Of a stretch of 64,000 nt of DNA, positions 45,101 to 60,100 are shown piece by piece. Within the stretch, counting starts at the first letter, position 1. Each line of letters starts with the position of its first letter. Made by a program: the position numbers and the translations under genes. The DNA comes from Tachypleus tridentatus (lineage: Eukaryota > Arthropoda > Merostomata > Xiphosura > Limulidae), in contig NC_134827.1 in NCBI RefSeq assembly GCF_004210375.1, forward strand, positions 104,331,285-104,395,284, written 5' to 3'. The notes under the pieces were generated by a model. The model saw nothing but the letters and a program-made list of their open reading frames with translations, ran no database searches and was not told the DNA's origin.

Positions 45101-48100
45101 GAAATTTCAGTTCAAATAAAAACACTAACACAATAGTTTCCAAACAAGACACAAATCTCGAGCACTTTAAAATTGTTGACTATTCAAAAGCTCTCGAGTG
45201 TTGGGTCTCGTTTGGAAGATATTACAAGTTTTGTAGGTGATGCTGTGTGCCAACTACTTAACCTGAACAATAACACCATAATATTAACATGTTAATCATT
45301 TGTACAACAAGGGAATTCATTAGTTACAAAACCAAATATATTTGATATCTCGTAAGAACCACATCATGTGGTGAAACACTTGTGTTAAATGTTTGCACTT
45401 GTTGAAATAAAAAAAAGCACTGCAGACAGTGCTTCGGATTATTTTATAACATCAACAAATAATTACAACAAGACAAACATATATTTTCAATTCTGGCAAC
45501 AGAAGTTTGTTTGTTTTGAATTTCGCACAAAGCTACTCGAAGGCTTACTGCGCTAGCCGTCCCTAATTAAGCAGTGTATGACTAGAGGGAAGGCAGTTAG
45601 TCATCACCACCAACTGCCAACTCTTGGGCTACTCTTTTACCAACGAATTGTGGGATTGACTGTAACATTATAAAGCTCTCACAGATGAAAGGGCAAGCAT
45701 GTTTGGTGTGACAGGAATTCAAACCCGTAATTTTTGGATTACAAGTCGTGTGTCTTAACCACCTGGCCATGCCAGGGTAGTAAATACTAATTACTTAGAA
45801 ATATTATTGCACTGTTTCAATAGTTTCATAATTACCATCCATATTTTTTTAAGAACAATTTTAAATTTGAAAACGCTACATGATTTGGTTTGTGTTTAAT
45901 TTTTCACAAAGCTACATGAGGGCTATCTGTACTAACCGTCCCTAATTTAGCAGTGTAAGACTAGAAGGAAGGCAGCTAGTCATCACCACCTACAGCCAAC
46001 TCTTGGGCTACTCTTTTATCAATGAATAGTATGATTGACCGTCACATTATAATGCCCCCACACGATTGAAAGAGAGAACATGTTTGGCACGATGGGATTG
46101 CGAGCCCACGACCCTTAGGTTACGAGTCGAGTGCTCCCTAACCGCCTGGCCAAGTTTATCGTTTGTTTTTGAATTTCGCGCAAAGCTACACGAGGTCTAT
46201 CTGCACTAGCCGTCCCTAATTTAGCAGTGTGGGACTAGAGGGAAGGCAGCTAGTCATCACTACCCACCGCCAACTCTTGGGCTACTCTTTTATCAACGAA
46301 TAGTGGGAGTGACCATAACTTATAACACCGCCACTGCTGAAAGTCGCACGCCTTAACACGCTTGGCCATGCTGGAACCCTGGCAACAAAAACACAATTTA
46401 TCTCGCTTTTTATTAACTTATGTTCAACTTCCCAGATGTTTTTAAACAGTAGTGAAGCAAATAATTTCTTGTTTGTTTTTTAAAACGAGTTAAATTATTC
46501 TTAGTTCACGTACTTTGTCTTTCTATAAAAGTCAACTGTTGTAACGGTTACAACAGTTTGTCCAAACTCTAATACCTGCAAAGGGCATTGGACAATAGAT
46601 AAAAAAAAAGTGTGGTAATGTGAACAGTATCACTGGAGATCTAAGAAAGTGTTATTTGTTATAGAACAATAATTAAAAGGATACTATATAAGTAGGCTTA
46701 CTTACAGAGATTGTTACAGATGGAACACCAATCAAAAAAGGCATTGGAGCACTGCAATATAAACAAAACCATATGATTATTTGGGCTACAAAATGAAAAC
46801 TGTTTTAATTTCATCGTGATACAAGTCAATACACTTTAATAAACTATCACTAGTTTTCTTACGTGAAAAACAAAACAAAGAACAGTAAATGAATAGATAC
46901 TGGGCATGGAATCTCAGGGTTTTGAAGATTGTATTCAGTGAAAGATAGCATATATACAAACACTCATGGTTTTGTTTGTTTATTTAGAGTCAAGCACAAA
47001 GTTACACAATGGGCTGTATGCATTAAGCCAATCATGGCTACTAAAACCTGGATTCTAGCATACAAGTTGACATGATTATTGCTATGCCATTTGGGGGAGA
47101 GAACACCTGTGGTATTGTATATTGAACATACAAAGAAATTAACATGGTTTAAGTTTTATTTGTTAATAAACATTAGACTATCTATGATCTACCTACTATA
47201 GGTATCAAAACCTAAATTTTAGGCCTATAAACCCTCAGACATAATGCTCAGCAACTGGAGGTTAGGGGTTTAAAGAAGAGGTTGAATGTTCAGTTTTCCC
47301 TCAAAGTTTCAAGCTCAATATTTATTGTTTGGAAAGATTAAATGTTTGCTTCATACAACTTTCATGTCTGTGTTATATAAATATCAGTTCTTATTAACTA
47401 CGTGTTCTCCACTAAAACTCTGGATTCCTTTAAGAATGAAAATATGGTTTAAAGAAGTTAAATGAAAGATGGATTAGGTTTAACAGTTCAATCTGAAGTC
47501 AGTTTAACAACCTTCATGGAGCTCGTCCTTATGGAACTTGTGTGAAAGCCACATGACTTTACATGGTTTCTGTCTGTTACTTATGTTTTATTACATTTTG
47601 TTTTTTTATAGCTAACTTGTCAAGAAATAGTAAATAAAATTATATTTCATATTGTAAAATGTATTTAACTTTCCATGCATGAAGGTCGTTACAAATTTCA
47701 TGAACAATTTCATATCTTACAAAAACTAATATATATTGTATTCCAAAGAGAGTTGGTATGGGTATTAAAACTTTAATTAAAACAAAGTACCAAACAACAC
47801 TTCGACCAGTCAGTTCCAAACCATATTAACCTGAAGATGACCCAAGTGGGTCACTGTTCTCCACTTTATTTCAATTAAAGTTTTAATACCCACACCAGCC
47901 GTCTTTAGAATACATTTTTACTTCAAGTAGGTTTTTTTTGTCATCATGAATGTTATTCATTGTTCTCATATTTTGTACATCTTAAAATACTATTTACACA
48001 CATTCAAACGACTCACCTTAAATAATCAAGGAGACTTCCAGGCAGTACTGGAATAAATATATGTTGCCTGAAACATAAACCAAAAATACTAACTTTTTGT

Positions 48101-51100
48101 TTCTTCTGAAAACAGAGGCATTGGTGACCTGTGTTGAGCAAGGAAGTTGCATTTTTGAAGATATATAGTTACGTAGGACAGTTATAAGTAATATTAATAT
48201 GTATGTGTGGAAATATTTTATTTCATAAAACATAACTATGCTCAAATTTAATGACAATGTTAGCTCACCATTTTGCACCAGCTATTGCACATACATGTGT
48301 GTGCTTCTGTACACCCATACACCTAAAACTATGCAACACCAACAAAATAATAAATGGTAAAAGTTTTTTTAATAATTTATTTAATCACTGGTACTGAAAC
48401 ACTTTTAGTTACAGCGACTTCATTTAGTTTTAACATTAGAGGGTGTACAGCTATGGTGACTCAACCTTTCTCCCTAAGCTCCTGTAAACCACTGAAATTC
48501 TAGTACAAAGTAAAACCATTATAGTTTACCTACAAATAGTCTACCTGTTTTTGTTTGCGCAAAATCCCGTGAACTGGCAAAGTAGTTGAAACAGACCAAT
48601 GGTTTAGAAACACTATAACTGCCTCAATTACCTCATACGGATCTAAATACATAAACTATTATAACTATTAAAATACTATGTGAATAGTTTTATAAAATAC
48701 TTTAATATGAGGCTTCAAATATTTACTTCATTTTTTTTTAATACTGACTCCATTAAAACTAGTTTTACAGCACATTTAGTTTTCACTGTTTTAAGACCAC
48801 TTCAGTTTCGGGGAGAAAACGGTTTTTCACAGCTTTATCTTGGTAAGCGAGATTAACAAATACATTAGTAACCCAAAGCTTTTCACAAACACACATACCA
48901 ATGAATGTATTCACTTAATTTATTTATGAAAGTGTAGGAACTTTCCACAAACACTTTGTGTGACCTGTATTGGTAATAAAACTAGCACAATGTAAGGGAG
49001 AACACTCCCACAGTAAGCTGTAAAAGTAAGTTGTACTGGTAAGGCAGTAGGAAGACAGAGAACTCACCACTGCATAGGATATAAAAGTGCATTAACTGCC
49101 TGAACACATGCTGTCAAGCGATTTAATCTGTTAGAAGTCACCATTATTCTTCTTTCATGCAATGCACTAAAAACAAAGAAAATAAAACCGAAGTTAATAT
49201 ATACTCCATCGATACTAATGTTCGAAACAAAATGTTAAACTACAGAGAAAATGTCATTTTTAATAATGAATCTTGAAACATCAGCATCAGAAAAAGAAAA
49301 CTACTCATAATGAAATAAATATAACTGTAATACAAAACATTGGAATGATACATTTTTAATTTTTAAAAAATATAAAATGATACAGCTTTGAAGTATATAC
49401 ACACACACATTATATTTGATACACAAAATACAACTGTTTAAATTATTTTCTATTTGTCTTAAAATAGTTTGCAAATCATTCTTCTTGCAGCATAAATACA
49501 AATCACTTCATTGTATTATAAAATCACTAGTACTCAGTGCTACAGATAAGACACAAATCAACCTAAATAAGCACCTGCTTACATGAAACGTGCATTAGAT
49601 ATACGAATTGTGCACATCAAATATGCACAGTATTTGCTTTTACGTATATCATTCACGAACACACGCATATTTGCCACTTTAAAAAAAAAAAACTAGCACA
49701 ATGTATGAGAGATCACTCCTACAGTAAACTCAAAAAGCAACCTGTAGTGGTAATAAAACAAGCACAATGTATGAGAGATCACTCCTACAGTAAACTCAAT
49801 AAGCAACCTGTATTGGTAATAAAACAAGTACAATGTATGAGAGAACACTCCTACAGTAAACTCAATAAGCAACCTGTACTGGTAATAAAACAAGCACAAT
49901 GTATGAGAGATCACTCCTACAGTAAACTCAATAAGCAACCTGTACTGGTAATAACACAAGTACAATGTATGAGAGATCACTCCTACAGTAAACTCAATAA
50001 GTAACCTGTATTGGCAATAACACAAGTACAATGTATGAGAGATCACTCCTACAGTAAACTCAATAAGCAACCTGTACTGGTAATAAAACAAGTACAATGT
50101 ATGAGAGATCACTCCTACAGTAAACTCAATAAGCAACCTGTACTGGTAATAACACAAGTACAATGTATGAGAGATCACTCCTACAGTAAACTCAATAAGC
50201 AACCTGTACTGGTAATAAAACAAGTACAATGTATGAGAGATCACTCCTACAGTAAACTCAATAAGTAACCTGTATTGGTAATAACACAAGTACAATGTAT
50301 GAGAGATCACTCCTACAGTAAACTCAATAAGCAACCTGTACTGGTAATAAAACAAGTACAATGTATGAGAGATCACTCCTACAGTAAACTCAATAAGCAA
50401 CCTGTACTGATAATAAAACAAGTACAATGTATGAGAGATCACTCCCACAGTAAACTCAATAAGCAACCTGTACTGGTAATAACACAAGTACAATGTATGA
50501 GAGATCACTCCTACAGTAAACTCAATAAGCAACCTGTACTGGTAATAACACAAGTACAATGTATGAGAGATCACTCCCACAGTAAACTCAATAAGCAACC
50601 TGTACTGGTAATAAAACAAGTACAATGTATGAGAGATCACTCCTACAGTAAACTCAATAAGTAACCTGTACTGGTAATAAAACAAGTAGAATGTATGAGA
50701 GATCACTCCTACAGTAAACTCAATAAGCAACCTGTACTGGTAATAAAACAAGTAGAATGTATGAGAGATCACTCCTACAGTAAACTCAATAATCAACCTG
50801 TACTGGTAATAAAACAAGCACAATGTATGAGAGATCACTCCTACAGTAAACTCAATAAGCAACCTGTACTGGTAACAAAACAAGTACAATGTATGAGAGA
50901 TCACTCCTACAGTAAACTCAATAAGCAACCTGTACTGGTAATAAAACAAGTACAATGTATGAGAGATCACTCCTACAGTAAACTCAATAAGCAACCTGTA
51001 CTGGTAATAAAACAAGTACAATGTATGAGAGATCACTCCTACAGTAAACTCAATAAGCAACCTGTACTGGTAATAAAACAAGTACAATGTATGAGAGATC

Positions 51101-54100
51101 ACTCCCACAGTAAACTCAATAAGCAACCTGTACTGATAATAACGCAAGTACAATGTATGAGAGATCACTCCTACAGTAAACTCAATAAGCAACCTGTACT
51201 GGTAATAACACAAGTACAATGTATGAGAGATCACTCCCACAGTAAACTCAATAAGCAACCTGTACTGGTAATAACACAAGTACAATGTATGAGAGATCAC
51301 TCCCACAGTAAACTCAATAAGCAACCTGTACTAGTAATAACACAAGTACAATGTATGAGAGATCACTCCTACAGTAAACTCAATAAGCAACCTGTACTGG
51401 TAATAAAACAAGTACAATGTATGAGAGATCACTCCCACAGTAAACTCAATAAGCAACCTGTACTGATAATAACGCAAATACAATGTATGAGAGATCACTC
51501 CTACAGTAAACTCAATAAGCAACCTGTACTGGTAATAACACAAGTACAATGTATGAGAGATCACTCCCACAGTAAACTCAATAAGCAACCTGTACTGGTA
51601 ATAACACAAGTACAATGTATGAGAGATCACTCCTACAGTAAACTCAATAAGCAACCTGTACTAGTAATAACACAAGTACAATGTATGAGAGATCACTCCT
51701 ACAGTAAACTCAATAAGCAACCTGTACTGATAATAAAACAAGTACAATGTATGAGAGATCACTCCCACAGTAAACTCAATAAGCAACCTGTACTGATAAT
51801 AACACAAGTACAATGTATGAGAGATCACTCCTACAGTAAACTCAATAAGCAACCTGTACTGGTAATAACACAAGTACAATGTATGAGAGATCACTCCTAC
51901 AGTAAACTCAATAAACAACCTGTACTGGTAATAAAACAAGTACAATGTATGAGAGATCACTCCTACAGTAAACTCAATAAACAACCTGTCCTGGTAATAA
52001 AACAAGTACAATGTATGAGAGATCACTCCTACAGTAAACTCAATAAGCAACCTGTACTGATAATAAAACAAGTACAATGTATGAGAGATCACTCCTACAG
52101 TAAACTCAATAAGTAACCTGTACTGGTAATAAAACAAGCACAATGTATGAGAGATCACTCCTACAGTAAACTCAATAATCAACCTGTACTGGTAATAAAA
52201 CAAGTACAATGTATGAGAGATCACTCCTACAGTAAACTCAATAAGCAACCTGTACTGGTAATAAAACAAGCACAATGTATGAGAGATCACTCCTACAGTA
52301 AACTCAATAAGTAACCTGTACTGGTAATAAAACAAGCACAATGTATGAGAGATCACTCCTACAGTAAACTCAATAATCAACCTGTACTGGTAATAAAACA
52401 AGTACAATGTATGAGAGATCACTCCCACAGTAAACTCAATAAGTAACCTGTACTGGTAATAAAACAAGCACAATGTATGAGAGATCACTCCTACAGTAAA
52501 CTCAATAAGTAACCTGTACTGGTAATAAAACAAGCACAATGTATGAGAGATCACTCCTACAGTAAACTCAATAAGCAACCTGTATTGGTAATAACACAAG
52601 CACAATGTATAAGAGATTGCTCCCACAGTAAACTCAATAAGCAACCTGTATTGGTAATAACACAAGCACAATGTATGAGAGATCACTCCCACAGTAAACT
52701 CAATAAGCAACCTGTATTGGTAATAACACAAGCACAATGTATGAGAGATCACTCCCACAGTAAACTCAATAAGCAACCTGTACTGGTAATAAAACAAGCA
52801 CAATGTATGAGAGATCACTCCCACAGTAAACTCAATAAGCAACCTGTATTGGTAATAACACAAGTACAATGTATGAGAGATCACTCCTACAGTAAACTCA
52901 ATAAGCAACCTGTACTGGTAATAAAACAAGCACAGGTTTACTTTAATCAAATGACTCAGTTATTACACTCAATATTAAATTTTAAATGTATCATTGATAC
53001 TACTTTAATATTATTTTCTCTCTTTCTTCAATGAGATGACTGAAATCTTCTTTGGGTCATGTCACTCAAAACATGAGGTGGAACGTAGCCACTAGAGTTG
53101 CTAACCCTAAATTTAAGTTTTAGTTTGTCTATCACAAAATGATTTTTTTTAAAGTTTTCTTTTGTGCAAAAACAAAATGTAGGTATAATTTTAACAAACA
53201 TAAAAATATCTACCTTGCAAAAAGCACCATCATATTGTTTATGTCAACAGCGCTGATGTATTCTAGAAGGTTTCTCTGTTAAAAAGACACACAAGTTGTT
53301 TTGATATATATATATATAAATAAAACATACAAACATATTCTTTACTAAATAAATCACTGAAGGTTTTCATAATACAAGTAATAAGAAAGAAATTATGTGC
53401 TGGATAGGTATAGATAAAATGTTATTAGCCAAAAATTAAAAAGAGAAAAATGGAAATTACATCTCTCAACACATCACAGACCATTCTGATGTAAACATCT
53501 ATTGTGGTAAATATATAAAGTAAAAAATGAACTGTGATCCAAAATCATGCAGCCATGGTCAGTTGAGAGTTACAATACTGATAGAAACACTTAAAAGTAC
53601 CAGTGACATGTGACATCAAAATCTGACAACAGTTGAGTAATGGTTAGTATTTTAATTTCAATAAAAACAATATTTTTAAGACTATTTCTGTTGTTGCTGT
53701 ATTAAAGCAATTATAGAAAAATATATTCAATGCATTATAAACAACTTATTTTGTACAAAAATTATAGAACTTTGACCATTAACATTTTACAGGTTTCTAT
53801 TGATTAAATGTCTATTTTCCTTTAAGTAATGTTTAAGGTGTTTTTTTTAATATGAGCTGACATTTTTCTATCAATAAGAAATATATTTTGTGGAGAACGT
53901 AGAAAATATTTTTTACACTTATACATTAATTTACTTTTCATAAAGCTACACAATAAGGCCAAGAAGACCAATGTATAACCCTTTCTCAACGGTCTCTGCA
54001 CAATATACATAAAATCAAATACACATTCACAGAAATTAAATATTTACAGCATAACTTCAGATGCAGCATGTGTATCTTCACAAAACTTGGCAGACTTTTA

Positions 54101-57100
54101 GTAAAAATTATATAGGTTTTTGTACACAAAATTAAGAAATTTTAATGAAGTATCTTTAGTATAGATTTGTTTGTGAACATAACAAAGTCTGTTTTATTAC
54201 TAGTTCAAGTGTGAAGTGATTTCATGTTATGATTAAAAAAAAACATTATTCTTCATCCCAAAAATCTCTAGACCCTCCTAAATACATTTCAAACATTTGT
54301 TGTCAGTGAGACTTTATATTTTATCTGTTGTTTTCTCTACCATAGTTATGTTGGGTCTGTCAATTTGACCGACCTTGGATACCATCATAAAAAGGTTATG
54401 AAATAAATATAAATTATTTTTTTTGCATGCTAGAATGAATACAAATTATAACATAAAAATACAAATCTTTAGTTTAAAGATAGGTTTGTTTTGTTTTGAA
54501 TTTCGTGCACAACTACAATAGGGCTATTTACACTAGCTGTTCCTAATTTAGCAGTGTAAAACAAGAGGGCTGCCAACTCGTGGGTTAGTTGGTTGGTTTG
54601 ACATTTTATGGTGCAAAGCAACTACACTATCTGCAGCAAAAATCTAGTAAAAAGTTAAAATTAAAGTAAATGTATTAAAATTGATAAAGAGGAATCAAGG
54701 TAAAACAAAACAAAAGTTTAATTTTTAAATTAAAAACATAAATAACATTAAATCCAACTTTTATATCGTGTACAACAGTAAGCAAGAAACAACACTAATA
54801 CAAGTTGTAAATGTCCTTCTGTAGCATAAGTTTAATTATCATAACTCGCCAGGATGACTGACAGGTAAATTCAAACATCAGCATTAGTCACCTGAAGTTG
54901 GCCTTTCCAGTCCTACCAACTCTTAGGCTACTCTTTTACCAACTAATAGTGGGATTGACCATAACATTATAATGCCCCTATGGCTGAAAGGATTTATTTA
55001 GATTTTAAAAAAATATGAAACTTTGAGCAGACTAAAGACACAACCTACCTCATCAAAATTTTGGATCAAAAGAATGTGGAAGCTTTTTAAAAGATTAAAA
55101 TGGTGGAGAAAACCACTCTAGAAACATTCTAAGCTATTGATTAGTTACTGACATGTCATATATTGTACATATAGGACTGTTTCCAAATATGAAGAGGTGA
55201 ACAGAGCCACTGTGTTTGATTTAGTACACACAAGTCATATCTCAGCAAATTAAAAAGATATGATGTTATTATTTTACATTCTAGTTTGTCAGTATTGGTA
55301 ATTTGAGTTCCTAGTTTGTATGAAACTACAGACTTAATATTTAGGCATCACAAACATCTAATTTTAACCACTACCGCATTCAACATATGACATGATTCAA
55401 AAAACTGATATTTAGACGTGTTATTTTAATATTTACTTTTAAATTAAGACATTACCTCATATATAATATTAAAGTTTGAATTATAATCTACAATTAGATA
55501 CCAAACTTATTGACATAAATTTATAAAGTAGTAGTTCATTAAAATGTTGAATGCAAGTCAACAAATGTGAAGACATGTCCTTTGACCCTTCACCCATCAT
55601 GAAAGGGGTAATAGCACATTTAAAATACACCACATCCATTATAAATTTTTTATATAGCATATGAAGACACAGATTTCCTAATTTCATGTTTGTTCTCACA
55701 ATATGCTGGGCTTACACATACCAATGATGGAATAAAGCTACGATAGTCAGAAATATCTTAAATATGTTATAAAAATTTATTTACATTTCAGTTCATTATA
55801 ACACAAACTTTTATATTCTGATTAAGCTTATTCTGTAGTTCAAAATTATTCACATGAGAACTTAAGTTTTATTTTGCTCTTGGTTCTGCAATATTACATT
55901 CAAAGAAAAAGCAAGCCACCATTATTCAACATGGAAAAGTTTGGACACAATTTTAATTTTATAACACCTTCAATCTCACATTTTCAGGAATAGCCGGTAA
56001 TTTTCTGTGGTCAGGGCAACGTGTCATAAATACCTGAAAAATAAGACAAATCATAAACAAGTGGATTACTTTCTTTCTGACTCAAAAAAAATATTAGTTT
56101 CTACATGTTTGTTTATTTGGTGTGACAAAGACAACAAAACTGGTCAATAAAAATATTGTTTTGTAAAGACTGAATTCTTTTTAAACCCATACATATCATG
56201 ACTATCATTAATTCCATAAAAAGAGAGAACAGTCAAGCTCAATATGAAAACAAAGGGGAGATGCTTCATCAGATAAATCTTTATTAATAGTACAGGTAAA
56301 ACTAGTCTAACCCCCCTAACTCCCCACATACTTCAATCCTCAGTACAACAAATGTTCCAAAACATTTTTAAAACTGTACATTTCCTAGTTTAAAAAAATA
56401 CCTGCACTCTTTCAGTATTCTTCCAAAACTGTATTACTCCAAGCATACCAGGCATATTCATACAAAGTAAATATTCCAATACTGTATTACTCCAAGCATA
56501 CCAGGCATATTCATACAAAGTAAATATTCCAATACTGTATTACTGCAAGCATACCAGGCATATTCATACAAAGTAAATAAAAAACGTTTAAAAAACAACA
56601 CCTTCAGCAACTATTAGTTTTAAGTTTTAAATATAGACTCCTAAAGTGAGTTCCAAGTTAGTAACCTCTGAAACTTCATGATATTAAACAGCCACATGGA
56701 TAAAGAAGTTAAGAACATTGTTATGTTTATGCTGAAAATTTATTAAAACAAACGTATTTTAGAATAATTCTGATGTTCCATCTCAAACATGTTATATCTG
56801 ATTTTGTTACATATATTTATAAAATAATCCAGTCTTTAGAGCACTGGTTCTGAATGTTTTCTAGCTTGTGGATACCCAAATGTTAGTTTTTAAATACTGG
56901 CAGGCCATCTCAATAAAATGAGGAATTTCCTGGGTTTCAAACATCCTTAATTCACCGAAAAACTGCTCTGTTTTTACCACATATACAGTGTTACACACAT
57001 TTTATATTCACTTGATATTTTCAATGTATACAGTTACATTATTAGTTCTATACCAGTCTTTAAGACTTTGCAGTTTCCTTTCTATAATTACATAACACTT

Positions 57101-60100
57101 CCTTGAACCACTTTAATAGAGTTTGTGCATGTCGATAACTTAAGTTCTGGAGCAACATATCTCAACATTTTTGACACCAGAGACTGACTCACTGCATTTT
57201 TAATTGTCTCAGATCACTGATAGGAAAGTGTGATGAAAAACTCTTACAACTTACATATGAATATTCTGTTAGTTTTTGTGAAATATCATGGAACAGTGCC
57301 AATAAAAAGACCAGTGGTTGAGAAACACTGTTCTGGATAATCAACCACAAATGATAACTGTATTATTAATGTAAGTTTAGTTTTTAAGTTAACAGATAGT
57401 CTATGCTTGTGTTCAGCTCTCTTTGAGAATGCAAATTTGTAAATTCAAGATACACTAAACAAATTACCACACCAAAATTTTTACAGTAATGGAAGATACG
57501 ATTTTTGTGTGTGTTACCATTCAAGCACCACCAATGAATCTCAGAAACATTCATAAAACCTAGCACAAGATAGAATAATTTACACTAGAATTGTCTTTCC
57601 TATTAGACTGTAGGTTCAATTCGTCAAAATTCAAATACATCAGTAACAGTTCAGTAATCTAAATTTGTAACAAAATATACACAAACATAATAATGGTTTA
57701 TGGTTTGTTCAAAACCTAAATTTAAAGCAAAAATGTTAACAGTCATTTCTCGCAAACAATATTTTTGTTAAGCAATTCAAAATTAGATACCTGATCACAT
57801 CAGTTCAGTAACATATCCGATATGAACAGATAAATGATTATTTAAAAATAATTTCACCAATATGGAAGAAGACAAAGTACAACAGTGTATTCTTTGGATT
57901 CTCTAATCTGTATGTTTCTTCTAAAAAACAAATGCAAACAAGCGATTGCAGAGTTACACATATTATCACTCATGTATTATCTTTCTACTGATGTGAAAAC
58001 TATGTCAGAACAATATCTCACTTCCTGGCCGTTGTTCCATAATACACGGAGCGTGTGTCCAGGTACTGGGACTGGTGTATGATACAAAGCCTTAAGAAAT
58101 ATCCAGATAGCTTTCTGGAAAGAAAAAAAAAATGAAAACACAATGTTATTGATTTATGCTTTTGGGATTATTAACAATATCTTGACAAGAGACAATGATG
58201 AAAACTACACATTTTAAATTTTTGTTAAAAGATCCAACCATCACACTTATAATTTGTTTTAAATTCTTGTAACAGATTCAACCATAACACTTGTATAGCA
58301 ACACCAAAAATGTAACAGACAGAATGAAAACTTTTGGAATAAGATACGTTACATTAAAATGGTTTACAACTTATTTATTGAAATGAGCATGTATGTTAAA
58401 AATAAATAATAAATCTAGTGATGATTTATATCATCATATGGTTCTACACATTGACCAATATTAGTTACAGCATACATAAATGATTTCTGTAACTAAAGTT
58501 TATAACAGAAAAGTACCACATTTACCACAGATGCAGAGTTAACTGCTAGTGTAGAAGTATTCCAATATTAAACAATACCAATAAAAGAAATAAATTAGAT
58601 GTTCTTTCAGTTAAAGATTTATGTGAACATAAATGAAAATGTTTTTTAACTGTATATTAACAAAAACAGGATTGTATACAATATTAACTGTAGAATGCAG
58701 ACATTCACAAATCAAGACTGGATGTCATAAAGCTCAGGTTTACAAGCTGATAAAAATTTACACTGGAAACAACATGTTAATGACAGAGCTAACAGATTCA
58801 GATTTATACTGACCAAAGTTATTAAATAATCATGTACTAAGAATAACTTATTTTGATGGACAAGATATCTTATTTAGTAAGAAATTCTGTTGTGTTCTTT
58901 TTTTTTGATGGGAGGTGCTTATCCAACTATATTAAAGTCAATTTTATTAAAGAATAAAGCTACAAAAATTAAAGATAACAATGAAACAATTTACAAAAAT
59001 ATATTTTATGTGATATTGTTATTAATACACAGATTATTATTACTATTCTTAAATAACAAAAGTTATTATGAACAGATTAATCAAAGATGTTGATTCTAGT
59101 AGAATGTAGGGTTTATGATATCTATCTGCATATACAAACCAACACACACACACGTACATACATATAATTCCAGTAATGAAGAAAGGGCATAATGCATAAC
59201 TTTCTATTTAAAGCTAAAAAAAACATTTAATGGTTTACCACTAATTCTGATAAACAAAAATATAACTAAATTTAATGTACTACTGAGTGAATGTTTGCTT
59301 AACAGTGAAAATATAAAAGGTTTATTTGAGGTTATGAAATTAATTATTGTTAGTATTAGTTTAAAATATTTTCACCTGTTGCAGGGGTCAAAGGTCACCT
59401 TATGAATCCTAGAGGCTACAATAAACTAATACAGTTCCTTTATTTTCCCCAATTACTTTTACAGCTAGTCCATGGGGGTTTGTACGTAAAAACAAATCCC
59501 AAAAGGACACCTGCCAATTGTATTCAATTAAATGTGCCAAGTTTGATCTCACTAATACACTTTTAAAGATATCCCCCCCTCAGGATCCTGAGGATGGTCA
59601 GGAACACAAAATACAATATCAGATTTGGATTCAGTAATCCTGAAAAATCTGTTCCTAGACCTTACTGTGCCAGATGCATTTTAGACCCCTTTGTCTAGAC
59701 TGTATATTTATGAGGGCATCTTCAAGGCACCTCGAGTCTGTCTAGAAAGTTTGGTTCTGCTAGCTACAAAACTGTGGGAAGATTTTGTGTACAAACAAAC
59801 AAACACACTACATGAATTACTATTGGCTCTCATAAGTCACTTTTAGAATAAAATAAAATTCTGAACAGATTTAATGAAATATAACATTACAATGATTTTA
59901 TTAACCAAGATGAATTTCAGCATTAATTATAAAACCTTTGACCCTGTATTTCACTTTATTATTAAGATAAAATGCCAAATAAAATAAAAGATGTAACCTG
60001 CAGGTTATGGATTTTATTCTATAATAAATGCTGTATTCAAAAACAATATTCCTAAAGACATTTGTCAACATTATTATGTTTATGTGTTTAGTTACTTTAA

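Noticed and set aside
49693..51324. 543-codon minus-strand open frame and matching plus-strand frames
   Set aside because: They lie inside the 66-bp intronic array. The unit is a multiple of three, so several frames on both strands stay open without selection.
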